DNA of 64,000 nucleotides. It comes from Propionivibrio soli (GTDB lineage: Bacteria > Pseudomonadota > Gammaproteobacteria > Burkholderiales > Rhodocyclaceae). The first letter of the stretch is position 1; each line of letters starts with the position of its first letter. A program made the position numbers and the translations under genes. Location: assembly GCF_025770765.1 (NCBI RefSeq), contig NZ_JANZKY010000008.1, forward strand, positions 178,013-242,012. The letters run 5' to 3'. Positions 27,663-36,700 of the stretch are shown one piece after another. The notes under the pieces were generated by a model. It did not search any database, was not told the DNA's origin, and saw nothing but the letters and a program-made list of their open reading frames with translations.

Positions 27663-29910
27663 CGCCGCGGCTCAAAGGGCTCATCCCGCCAAGCGTGAGG
27701 TGCTCGCGCTATGGCGGGCGCTTTGGCGTGTAGTGGCGCTCGGCTCGTTTTCGATGGCGGCTGCCGGAACGGCGTTCGCGCTTTCCCCCGGTGCGCTACA
27801 GGCGAAGGACAGCGATCTGCTGACGGCATTCGCCGGTTTGTGGGGCATTGGCGAAGTGGCCTTCGTTATCGCCGTCCTGCTATGGGCCGTCCCGGTCTTC
27901 AGCACGCTGCAGGCGGGAGTACGCACGTCGATCCGTGTGGGTGCCGCGTCGCTCGGTATCTTCGGTTCGGCTTCGATGCTCTTCAGTGCGCTGGCTACCC
28001 GCACTTGGCCCTCTGCGAGCCATCACGATTTCCTTGTGCCGATGGTGCTCGCGGCGGCAGCCCTCGCCGCGCTCGTCGCCTCGCTCGGTACGCTGGAAAA
28101 CACCCTTGCGCGCACATTGGCCCGCGAACGCCGACCCTGGCGCGCCGCCCTCGCCGCGGCGTTCTGGGTAACGGCACTGATCGTCTTCATCGGCGTCCCG
28201 GTGGCCGGTGCCTGGAGTCTCGTATGGCATCGCACCGGCACCGCCATGCCGAACATGTCGGCGGGAATCGCCAGCCTCCTTGCTTCGCGATACTGGAGCC
28301 TGGGGTGCCTCACCGGCAACGGTGGCTGCGGCTCCGCGGTCAATTCGATCGGCCTCGGCGTCATCGTGTCCACATTGGCTGGAGCCCTAGGGTTATCGTT
28401 GGCGCTTTTCGTACACCGCAGCAACCGCAAGCTGCGCAAGTGGGTCGCGGTCCTCGTTTGCCTGCCGATGATCACCCCGCCCTTTCTGGTCGGCCTCGGG
28501 CTCGCACAATTGTTCGGGCAGGCCGGCATCGTCACCATCGTCCTCGAAGCGACGCTCGGCATTACCCGGTCGCGTTGGTTCTTCGGTGGCTACGGGGTGA
28601 TGATGGCGCAGGTGCTTGTCTTCTTCCCGCTCGCGTATTTTCTGCTGCTGAATGCGCTCGATTCGCTCGGTCGCGAACAGATCGACGCGGCGAAATTCCT
28701 CGGCGCCTCCGATACCGATGTCTTGCGTACCGTGATACTGCCGGCGCTGCGCGACCCGCTGGCGGTAGCCATGCTGGTCGTCTTCGTCGAGACGCTTTCC
28801 GACATCGGCAATCCGCTGGTTATCGGCGGCAAGCTACGCGTGTTGGCGACGGAACTTTTCTACTCGAGCAGCACGGAGATCGCCTCCGGCGAAATGACAG
28901 GCGTACCGGCTCTGCTTTTGGTCGGCATCGCGCTCACCATGGCCGTCGTAAAGGAATATCTGGCGCGCCACCGCTGGCGGGGCAACACCACCCTGCCGGA
29001 AAGTCGCGAACGTTGCCGTTACGAGTTGCCGGCTCCTCTGCGTGGAATCTTCGGTGCATTGCTCACACTCTGCGTCCTGACGCTCGTGGCGATTTACGCG
29101 CTGCTCGTCGTCGGTGCTTTCTCTGAAGGCGGGATCGCGGACCGCTCGTTCACGCTGGAGAACTTCGTACGCGGCTTCGGTGTTCTCGTCGCTCAGGACG
29201 GCGTGCACCTGACCGGCTCCGGCTGGGATTCGCTGATCGCGAGCCTCTCGTGCGCCTTCCTGATTGCCCCGCTCGGCGGCGTGATCGGGATGGCGATGGT
29301 CTGGGTCCTGCAGCGCGGCGGCCTGCGCGGCGCACGCACGATCGAATCCATTTCGTCCTACATTCTCTCCGTTCCAAGTGTCGTCATCGGCGCCGGTTTC
29401 CTGCTCGCGTTCGGGCGCTTCGGCCTGACGAGCGTGGGCGCCTGGACGCTGATCCTGCTCGCGATGCTCTTGCGCAATCTCGCCGTCTGCATGCGCTTTG
29501 GCGGCGTCGCCTTGCGCCGGATGGACTCGGCGCAGATCGAAATGTCCGGCCTGTTCGGCGCCGGCGCCCTGACGACGTTCGCGAAGGTAGTCGCGCCGAC
29601 GTTGCGCTCGACCTTCGTCGTCTCGGTGGCCTACGGCTTCGTGCGCTCGATGACGATGCTCGGTTCGGTGCTTTTGCTTTCGTCGGCCGAGAACCAGGTG
29701 GCGACCACGTATATGATCGACCGTATCGGTATTGGAGAATTCGGTGTCGGCATGGCCTACGGCGTCGTGCTTGCCGCGTGTATCGGCACCGTGCTGGCGA
29801 TCGGGTGGATGGTAGCCTCGGCGCGACGGACGGTCCCAGGCCTGGGGGCGGCGTTGAGCGACTTGAAAGCCGCCGTGGTGCTCGCCCAGAAGGACGGCTT
29901 GGCGAGGTAG
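27643..29910 (+). CDS. ABC importer permease with long N-terminal membrane extension (second importer)
   Basis: A 755-aa inner-membrane protein. Two permease domains lie at about residues 230-440 and 520-735, with EAA-type loops (IDAAKFLGASDTDVLRTVILPALRD; and IEMSGLFGAGALTTFAKVVAPTLR, where the usual EAA is degenerate). In front lie about 230 residues with roughly five or six hydrophobic helices (ALGSFSMAAAGTAFAL, then VAFVIAVLLWAVPVF, and LVPMVLAAAALAALVASLG) that the first importer lacks. I believe AfuB of the hexose-phosphate importer also has a longer N-terminus. The start is the ATG at 27643 inside the end of the binding-protein gene; no ribosome-binding site decides it. Confidence 0.87.
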   Translation: MYRRTTDAAAQRAHPAKREVLALWRALWRVVALGSFSMAAAGTAFALSPGALQAKDSDLLTAFAGLWGIGEVAFVIAVLLWAVPVFSTLQAGVRTSIRVGAASLGIFGSASMLFSALATRTWPSASHHDFLVPMVLAAAALAALVASLGTLENTLARTLARERRPWRAALAAAFWVTALIVFIGVPVAGAWSLVWHRTGTAMPNMSAGIASLLASRYWSLGCLTGNGGCGSAVNSIGLGVIVSTLAGALGLSLALFVHRSNRKLRKWVAVLVCLPMITPPFLVGLGLAQLFGQAGIVTIVLEATLGITRSRWFFGGYGVMMAQVLVFFPLAYFLLLNALDSLGREQIDAAKFLGASDTDVLRTVILPALRDPLAVAMLVVFVETLSDIGNPLVIGGKLRVLATELFYSSSTEIASGEMTGVPALLLVGIALTMAVVKEYLARHRWRGNTTLPESRERCRYELPAPLRGIFGALLTLCVLTLVAIYALLVVGAFSEGGIADRSFTLENFVRGFGVLVAQDGVHLTGSGWDSLIASLSCAFLIAPLGGVIGMAMVWVLQRGGLRGARTIESISSYILSVPSVVIGAGFLLAFGRFGLTSVGAWTLILLAMLLRNLAVCMRFGGVALRRMDSAQIEMSGLFGAGALTTFAKVVAPTLRSTFVVSVAYGFVRSMTMLGSVLLLSSAENQVATTYMIDRIGIGEFGVGMAYGVVLAACIGTVLAIGWMVASARRTVPGLGAALSDLKAAVVLAQKDGLAR

Positions 29911-29977
29911 TGATGAAACAACGAGGCGTCGGAGCCCAAGCTCCGACCAGAAAACTGAAACTTGCGGGAGCGCGAGA

Positions 29978-31075
29978 ATGCTGGTTCTGAAACGTTCTTC
30001 GATCGAAGCGAAAGGGGTTTCGCTGTCGCACGGAGACAAGCGCATTCTTTCCGGCATCGATCTGCGGATCGAGTCCGGCGAGTTTTTCTGCATCCTCGGC
30101 CCCTCGGGCGCGGGGAAGACCACCTTCCTGCGCGTCGTTGCGGGGCTGGAAACACCGGATAGTGGCGAACTTCTGATCGACGGCGATCCGGTCTCCTCCA
30201 AGCCGCCACAAAAGCGTGGCGTCGGCATGGTTTTCCAGAGTCTGGGGTTGTGGCCGCATATGACGGTGTACGAGACGGTCAGCTACGGACTCGTCCGCCA
30301 GGGCGTTCCCGAAGCCGATATCCGCCGCAAGGTCGACTTCATGCTCAAGCTCGTCGGCCTCGACGAACTCGCGCAGCGCTACCCCGGCGAACTGTCGGGC
30401 GGCCAGCAGCAAAAGGTGGCCATCGCCCGCGCGCTCGTGGTCGAACCGCGCATCCTTCTGCTCGATCAGCCGATGTCCGCGCTCGACCAGCCGTTCCGTA
30501 TTCATCTGCGCCGCGACATTCAGTCCTTGCAGCGCAAACTCGGCATCACCACGATCATGGTCACGCACGACCCGGAGGAGGCGCTGAGCGTCGCCGACCG
30601 AATCGCCGTCATCCGCGATGGACGTATCCAGCAGATCGGTTCGCCGCCGGCTCTTTACGACTATCCGTTCGATACCTTTGTCGCCAATTCGGTAGGAACG
30701 GCGAATCTGATCGCTGGCAGCATTGAAGAGGACGAAGCGGGCGCCGCCTGTTTCTATTCCGACGCAACCGGCTCGGTGCCGCTACTGGACCGGCTGCGCG
30801 TTCCCGCGCCAGGGCGCGCCTATGCGTGCTTCCGCCCCTCCTCGGTACACGTCGCGCCCTACGACAGCAGCGCCCATGACGCCGACTATCTCTGGATGAA
30901 CGGGCGTATCTTTCGTAGTGAGTTCCGCGGCGGCTATTTGCGTTACAGCGTCGGCGTCGGCGACGAAACCGTCGTCTGCGACCTGCCGCACCGCACGGCA
31001 ACGCTACCGATGCCGGTAGGGAGCGAGGTGTTATTGGGTATCGAAATCAGCCAGATCAGGTTCGTGAATGCGTAA
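29978..31075 (+). CDS. ABC importer ATPase with Gln in place of the catalytic Glu (second importer)
   Basis: A 365-aa MalK/FbpC-type ATPase. Walker A GPSGAGKTT, Q-loop VFQSLGLWPHMTVYETVSYG, signature LSGGQQQKVAIARA and H-loop MVTHDPEEAL are intact, and a TOBE-like C-terminal domain is present (about 240-365). Walker B reads ILLLDQPMSALDQP: codon 164 is CAG (30467-30469), so the general base Glu is Gln. In other ABC proteins this exchange slows or abolishes ATP hydrolysis and traps the closed dimer. Either this system is unusual or the subunit is impaired. It is 67 bp after the permease gene and precedes a LysR gene. Confidence 0.9.
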   Translation: MLVLKRSSIEAKGVSLSHGDKRILSGIDLRIESGEFFCILGPSGAGKTTFLRVVAGLETPDSGELLIDGDPVSSKPPQKRGVGMVFQSLGLWPHMTVYETVSYGLVRQGVPEADIRRKVDFMLKLVGLDELAQRYPGELSGGQQQKVAIARALVVEPRILLLDQPMSALDQPFRIHLRRDIQSLQRKLGITTIMVTHDPEEALSVADRIAVIRDGRIQQIGSPPALYDYPFDTFVANSVGTANLIAGSIEEDEAGAACFYSDATGSVPLLDRLRVPAPGRAYACFRPSSVHVAPYDSSAHDADYLWMNGRIFRSEFRGGYLRYSVGVGDETVVCDLPHRTATLPMPVGSEVLLGIEISQIRFVNA

Positions 31076-31213
31076 AACCGGGTATTCGCGAACAGCCGCT
31101 ACGAACTTCGGGTCAATTCCCGGTCGTTGCCAATGCGCGCACGCAAGACGCGCAGCGACGGCCGAGCTCTTGTCGAACAACCTGGGCCGACAGGGACGGC
31201 CAATGGTGCCTAC

Positions 31214-32092
31214 GTGGACATCCTGAGGATCCGGACTTTCGTTACCGTCGCCCGCCTCGGGCACGTCACCCGCGCCTCGGAGGTGCTGCACGTCACGCAG
31301 CCCGCCGTGACCGGGCATATCAAGACGATGGAGCAGGAACTCGGGATTGCCCTGTTCCGCCGCACCCCTGGCCGCATCGAACTCACGAAGTCGGGAGAAG
31401 CGCTGCTGCCGCATGCTGAAAAAGTGCTCGCCGACTTCAGCGCTCTCTTGAGCCATGCCAAAGCCATTAAGGGCGAAGTCACGGGCAGCCTGAACTTCGC
31501 CCTCGTCGATGACGTCGAGTTTCTGCGTATCGGCGGTTTCCTGAGCGGGTTGCGCAGCGCGTTCCCGCTGCTGCAACTCAAGACCTCGAACTGCTCTTCG
31601 GAGGAAGTCCTGGAGCGTGTAGCCAGCGCCGAATGCGACGCCGGTTTTTGTGTTGCCGATGCCGTTCCCCAAGAGCTGTCGGCGATCAAGCTGCGCGGTG
31701 TCACGTATGTCGTCGTCGCCCCCACGCCGCTCGCCGAAGCGCTCGGCAAAGCCGGCTGGCGCGATGTCGCTGGCATGCCATGGATTGCGCCGCCGGCACG
31801 CAGCCATGTGCGTCAAATCCAGAACGCGATGTTCGCCAATCAAGGCGTGACGCCGAACGTGGTCGTCGAATGCGACCAGCTCTCTGCGATCGAGGGCATG
31901 GTTCGCTCGGGCCTCGGGCTCGCGCTGATGCGCGAGGAAGTGGCGACGTCGATGGCCGCCGATGGCGAGTTCTTCATCTGGCCGCACGTAAGCCTCACCA
32001 CGCAACTCGTGTTCGTCTTCCGTGCCAGCGAGGAGTCGAACCCCTCCACGGTGGGCATGATCTCCGTCCTCAAACGCGTCTGGAACGTTTAG
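31214..32092 (+). CDS. LysR-family transcriptional regulator
   Basis: A 292-aa LysR regulator. The winged HTH is residues 1-62 (DILRIRTFVTVARLGHVTRA, then LHVTQPAVTGHIKTMEQELGIALF); the effector-binding domain follows. I chose the GTG at 31214, which gives the usual LysR N-terminus. An in-frame start at 31127 or 31133 would add a poorly conserved Arg-rich leader of about 28 residues. It is in the same direction as and 138 bp after the importer cluster, so it may control those genes; this is contextual inference only. Confidence 0.88.
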   Translation: MDILRIRTFVTVARLGHVTRASEVLHVTQPAVTGHIKTMEQELGIALFRRTPGRIELTKSGEALLPHAEKVLADFSALLSHAKAIKGEVTGSLNFALVDDVEFLRIGGFLSGLRSAFPLLQLKTSNCSSEEVLERVASAECDAGFCVADAVPQELSAIKLRGVTYVVVAPTPLAEALGKAGWRDVAGMPWIAPPARSHVRQIQNAMFANQGVTPNVVVECDQLSAIEGMVRSGLGLALMREEVATSMAADGEFFIWPHVSLTTQLVFVFRASEESNPSTVGMISVLKRVWNV

Positions 32093-32122
32093 CGGCGGCG
32101 CGAGCCGAAAGGCTCTCTCGTG

Positions 32123-32953
32123 CTACAGCATGGCCAACGGTTGCGGACCGCGCGGCGGCGGGAACAGCGCATCGAGTTCGGCGTGGATTTCGCGATCGAG
32201 CAGGCACGCCAGGGCACCGTGGTTTTCCTCGACATGCGCAACGCGCCCTGCCTTCGGGATCGCGATCACCCCGTCCTTGGCAAGGAGCCAGGCCAGCGCC
32301 AACTGTGCTGGAGAAACGCCGACACGGCGAGCAAGAGCGACAAGGCGTTGGTCGCGCACGAGGCGCGCCTGCTCGATCGGGGAATACGCCATGATGGGAA
32401 CGCCGCGTGCGACACACCAGCGCAACAAGTCCCATTCGATGCCGCGACGCGTCAGGTTATACAACACCTGGTTGGTGGCGACCCGCTCGCCACCGGGCGT
32501 CGCGCAAAGTTCTTCCATGTCAGCAAGATTAAGGTTGCTGACACCCCAATGACGGATTTTTCCGGCCCGTTGCAATTCTTCGAATCCCGCGATCGTGTCC
32601 TCGAACGGGACATTACCGCGCCAGTGCAACAAGTAGAGGTCGAGCCGGTCGGTGCGCAAGCGCGCGAGGCTGCGTTCGCATGCCGCGATGGTGCCCCGCC
32701 GCGTGGCGTTATGCGGATACACCTTGCTGACCAGAAAAACCTCGTCGCGGCGTCCCGCAATCGCTTCGCCAACGAGTATTTCGGAAGCGCCCTCGCCGTA
32801 CATTTCGGCGGTGTCGATCAGGCGCATTTCGAGGTCGAGCCCGCGTTGCAGGCTGCGGATTTCTTCGGCCCGCGACGCTCGCGAGTCGCCGATATTCCAG
32901 GTTCCCATCCCAAGAGCCGGCACTTGTTCGCCGGCGAGATTGACGTACTTCAT
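32123..32953 (-). CDS. Aldo/keto reductase (NADPH-dependent)
   Basis: A 276-aa (beta/alpha)8 oxidoreductase of the AKR superfamily. The catalytic tetrad is visible: Asp47, Tyr52 (DTAEMYGEG), Lys77 (LVSKVYP) and His110 (DLYLLHWRG). Cofactor-binding residues near the C-terminus are consistent with the family ([17 protein letters not shown]). It belongs to the bacterial group related to YvgN or 2,5-diketogluconate reductases; the natural substrate is unknown. The ATG at 32953 follows GAGG; a longer frame upstream has no conserved sequence. Confidence 0.93.
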   Translation of the reverse strand: MKYVNLAGEQVPALGMGTWNIGDSRASRAEEIRSLQRGLDLEMRLIDTAEMYGEGASEILVGEAIAGRRDEVFLVSKVYPHNATRRGTIAACERSLARLRTDRLDLYLLHWRGNVPFEDTIAGFEELQRAGKIRHWGVSNLNLADMEELCATPGGERVATNQVLYNLTRRGIEWDLLRWCVARGVPIMAYSPIEQARLVRDQRLVALARRVGVSPAQLALAWLLAKDGVIAIPKAGRVAHVEENHGALACLLDREIHAELDALFPPPRGPQPLAML

Positions 32954-33055
32954 GGTCGCCTCATTCAATATCGTGGCGGCGGTTGAGCCACCACCGGATT
33001 TCGCGGCAAAAAGCCGGCCCGGCAGCACCACAGGCATGGCAACGCGGCACGCGCC

Positions 33056-33526
33056 TCATTGCCCTTTCTGATAAGTGCCGATCAACTCCGCCTGCGCGAC
33101 GACATGCCCGGCCATCGCCTCCAGCAACGCCTTCTTGGTAGGGGTGCCGAGATCGGGCAGGATCGTATCGAGTGCGTAGAGCTTGTGAAAATACCGGTGG
33201 CGCCCGATCGGGGGGCACGGGCCGCCGTACCCCGTGCGCTGCCAGTCGTTCAATCCTTCCAGCGCCCCGGGCGGCAAATCTTTCACGGCCTCCGGCAAAC
33301 CTTCGCAGGTAGCCGGAATGTTGTACAGAATCCAGTGCACCCAGACGCGCTTCGGAGCGGCAGGATCCGGTGCATCCGGGTCGTCCTCGATCAGCACCAG
33401 GCTCTTCGCCCCGGCGGGTACCCCTGACCACGACAGCGGCGGCGACACATTGGCGCCTTCGCACGTATGTTTTTTCGGTATCGATCCCTGATGCGCGAAC
33501 GCACTCGACGTGATCGTCAGGCTCAT
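33056..33526 (-). CDS. YbhB/YbcL-family (PEBP-like) protein
   Basis: A 156-aa phosphatidylethanolamine-binding-protein-like fold. Characteristic blocks are YSSAFAHQGSIPKKHTCEG-like start (SSAFAHQGSIPKKHTCEGAN), the anion-binding DDPDAPDP, VHWILYNIP and GYGGPCPPIGRHRYFHKLYALD. No true signal peptide is seen, so it resembles cytosolic YbhB. The biochemical role of the bacterial family is unclear. It is 102 bp upstream of the aldo/keto reductase gene on the same strand, possibly one transcript, and divergent from the large GGDEF-EAL gene. Confidence 0.93.
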   Translation of the reverse strand: MSLTITSSAFAHQGSIPKKHTCEGANVSPPLSWSGVPAGAKSLVLIEDDPDAPDPAAPKRVWVHWILYNIPATCEGLPEAVKDLPPGALEGLNDWQRTGYGGPCPPIGRHRYFHKLYALDTILPDLGTPTKKALLEAMAGHVVAQAELIGTYQKGQ

Positions 33527-33721
33527 GATGTCCTCCTTCTACGGTCGGCTCGAAAAGCAAAAGTATGGGCGGCGATCCGGAGCCGCGCAACCATCACTTG
33601 GAGACCATCGATCCGCTCGTTGCGGCCGGCCAGCGGGTCTGCCGACGACGAAACGGGACGCCATTGGTCACCGCACCGGTTCGGCGTATTCTTCTTGAAA
33701 AAGGACGCACGACGCCTATTG

Positions 33722-36700
33722 ATGAGCAGCAATAGTTCCCGCCCGGCCATCCCCCTACGCCGCAGTCTCGAACTGCGCGTAGGCACGTTGGTTTGCAGCG
33801 CCGCCATCCTCGTCGGCGCGGGCTATTACGAGTTCAGTTTGCAACCGATGGCGGCTCAAATTGCCGAGGAGCAATTCACCGCCGCCGCGGCTCAACTCGA
33901 AGCGGGGATGGACGGCGTGTTCCAGCCGGCAGAGCAAATCCTCAAGATGAGTCGCGGCTGGTTGCAGCAACGACCGCCCGACATCGACTCGGCAGACGAA
34001 TTCAACCGCATTTTCCAACCCGTCCTTCAAACATTGCCGCAAGCGACCTCGATCGTTGCCGGTACGTCGGTCGGTGAAGGCTGGATGCTCTTGCAACGCC
34101 CCGACGGCGGCTGGACCAACCGCCTGACCGATCTTCGCCGTTGGGGAAATGATCATCTCTTCTTCGAGCGGGAAGCGGGTGGCCGGTCCATGCGGAGCTG
34201 GAAGACACTCGACTACGATCCGCGGCAGCGCGCTTGGTACAAGGCGGCGATTGCACAACGCGAGGACGTGCGCTGGACCGATCCCTATACGTTTTATACG
34301 ACGGGCGACCCGGGGATCACCGGCGCACTCGCTTTTTCGTTGCGTGACGGGCGCGATTTCGTCGTCGGCGTCGATCTCAAGCTACGCGACCTTTCCATAA
34401 TCACCATGAGTGCCCATGTGGGCGTGCGAGGCATGGCCGCCGTATTGACGGACGACCTACGCGTCCTCGGACTGCCCGCTCCGTCGGAATCGTCCGTTGA
34501 CGCGCGCTGGCTGGAGGAGGTCCTCAAGCCGGCTCGGGAATTACCGCTGCCGGCCTTAGCCGCAGCCCTTGATGCTTGGGAAGAATCGAGTCGAAAAGGA
34601 ACGGTAAGTTTCGTAGCCGAGGGCGAACGCTGGCTCGCGCGCTTTCACTCACATGAACTCGGCGACCGCAAGTTGTGGATCGCCACGCTGGCTCCCGAAT
34701 CGGATTTCGTGCCGAACTGGTTGTCCGTGGTGGGCCCGCTGCTCGGTGCTCTGGCATTGGCTCTCGCGAGCGTGTTGCTGTTCTCGCGTCGTCAGGCGGG
34801 GAGTATCGCCCGCCCACTGGAAGAGCTCGTTCTGGCGAGCGATCGCATCGGGCACCTCGATTTTCACGCCGTGGCGATCGACAAAGTCGAATTTGCCGAG
34901 ATCGGACAGCTGGCAGCCGCCTACGAACGGATGCGGCAGCTGCTCGAGGACGACCAGCATCAGATCGCGGCTCAAAGAGAGGCGCTGCACAACCAAATAT
35001 CCGCCTTGCGCGCGACGGAGGATAAGCTTCGGGAAAGCGAAACGCATTACCGCCTGCTGTCCGAGAATGTCTCGGACATCATCTGGAAACTCGACCGCAA
35101 CTTCTGCTTCACCTATGTGAGCCCAGCCGACGAACGACTGCGCGGGTTCTCCGCCGATGAGGTGATCGGCCGCCATGTCCTGACGATGATGACTGAGGAG
35201 GGCGTCGCGGCGGTCAAGGAAAGGGTCAGGCAACGGCTGAGCGACAACGAGCGGCAGCATGACGACGAACCGATCACCATTATCGCGCAGCAGCGTTGCA
35301 AGGACGGACGGCTTATCTGGACCGAGAGCCTGGTGACTGTTGGCCGTGCGCCTGATGGGCCTGTCACCGGCTACTACGGGATCACGCGCGACATCACCGA
35401 ACGGCGTAAGGCGGAGGAAGATTTGCGCGCCAGCGAGAACCGTCTGTTCACTATCCTCGAGAACGTAGACGCCTGCATCTATCTCAAGGACATGCAGGGC
35501 AAATACCTGTTCGCCAACCGGGCGGTACGGGACCTTCTCCAGCTCAAGGAGGCGACTGACATTGTGGGCCACGGCGATGAGCGATTTTTCTCCGACGCGA
35601 CGGCCGCCAATATCCGGCGGAATGACGTTCGGGTTTTGCTCGGCGGAGAAACCGTACGGGCCGAGGAAAACAACCTCGTTTCTGCGACCGGCGAGCGTCG
35701 CATTTACCAGTCCACCAAGTTGCCTCTCCGCCGGGAAAACGGTGAAATCTACGCGCTCTGCGGGATCTCGACCGACATCACCGAACTCAAGGAGCATGAA
35801 AGCCAACTCAAACACATTGCCCACTATGACACGCTAACCACTCTACCCAACCGCGTGCTGCTCGCAGATCGTCTGCACCAGGCGATGGTTCAATCCACCC
35901 GCCATGGCAAGCCGCTGGCGGTCGTCTATCTCGACCTCGATGGCTTCAAGGCGATCAACGATCGCTACGGCCACCAGACAGGCGACCAGCTGCTCGTCGT
36001 CCTGGCCAGCCGGATGAAAAAAGCGTTACGCGAAGGCGACACACTGGCCCGTTTGGGCGGTGACGAGTTCATTGCCGTCTTGCTCGATTTGCCCGACATG
36101 GCGGCCAGCGAACCGATGCTCATCCGCCTGCTCAGCGCCGCCGCGCAGCCCGTGTCAATCGGCGACGTTTCCATGCAAGTGTCGGCGAGTCTAGGAATCA
36201 CGACCTACCCGCAGCTCGAAGACGTCGACGCGGACCAACTGCTTCGGCAAGCCGATCAGGCCATGTACCAAGCCAAGCTGGCGGGCAAGAACCGTTATCA
36301 CATTTTCGATGCCGAACAGGATCGTACGGTGCGCGGACATCACGAAAGCGTCGAACGCATCAGGCGCGCACTGAGCGAGCGCGAATTCGTCCTACGCTAC
36401 CAGCCGAAAGTGAACATGCGTACCGGCAAAGTGATCGGCGTCGAAGCGTTGATCCGCTGGCAACATCCCGAACGCGGCCTGATTCCACCCGCGGACTTTT
36501 TGCCGGTCATCGAGAATCATCCGCTTGCCGTCGACATCGGCGACTGGGTGATCGACACCGCACTCGGCCAATGCGAGGCCTGGCGTGCAGAAGGACTCGA
36601 TGTTCCGATCAGCGTCAATGTCGGCGCCTATCAGCTGCAACACGCCGATTTTCTCGAACGGCTCGAACGAATCCTCGCCGCGCATCCGTCCATCGGGAAA

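Noticed and set aside
28834..30228. Open frame of about 460 codons on the minus strand across the second importer
   Set aside because: Repetitive Arg/His/Glu/Gln composition without motifs; it spans the end of the permease gene and the start of the ATPase gene, both strongly supported.
21680..31075. Annotation of both importers as ferric iron (FbpABC) systems
   Set aside because: The family label is superficially close, but I do not see the two adjacent Tyr ligands of FbpA in either binding protein, and a phosphatase is embedded in the cluster.
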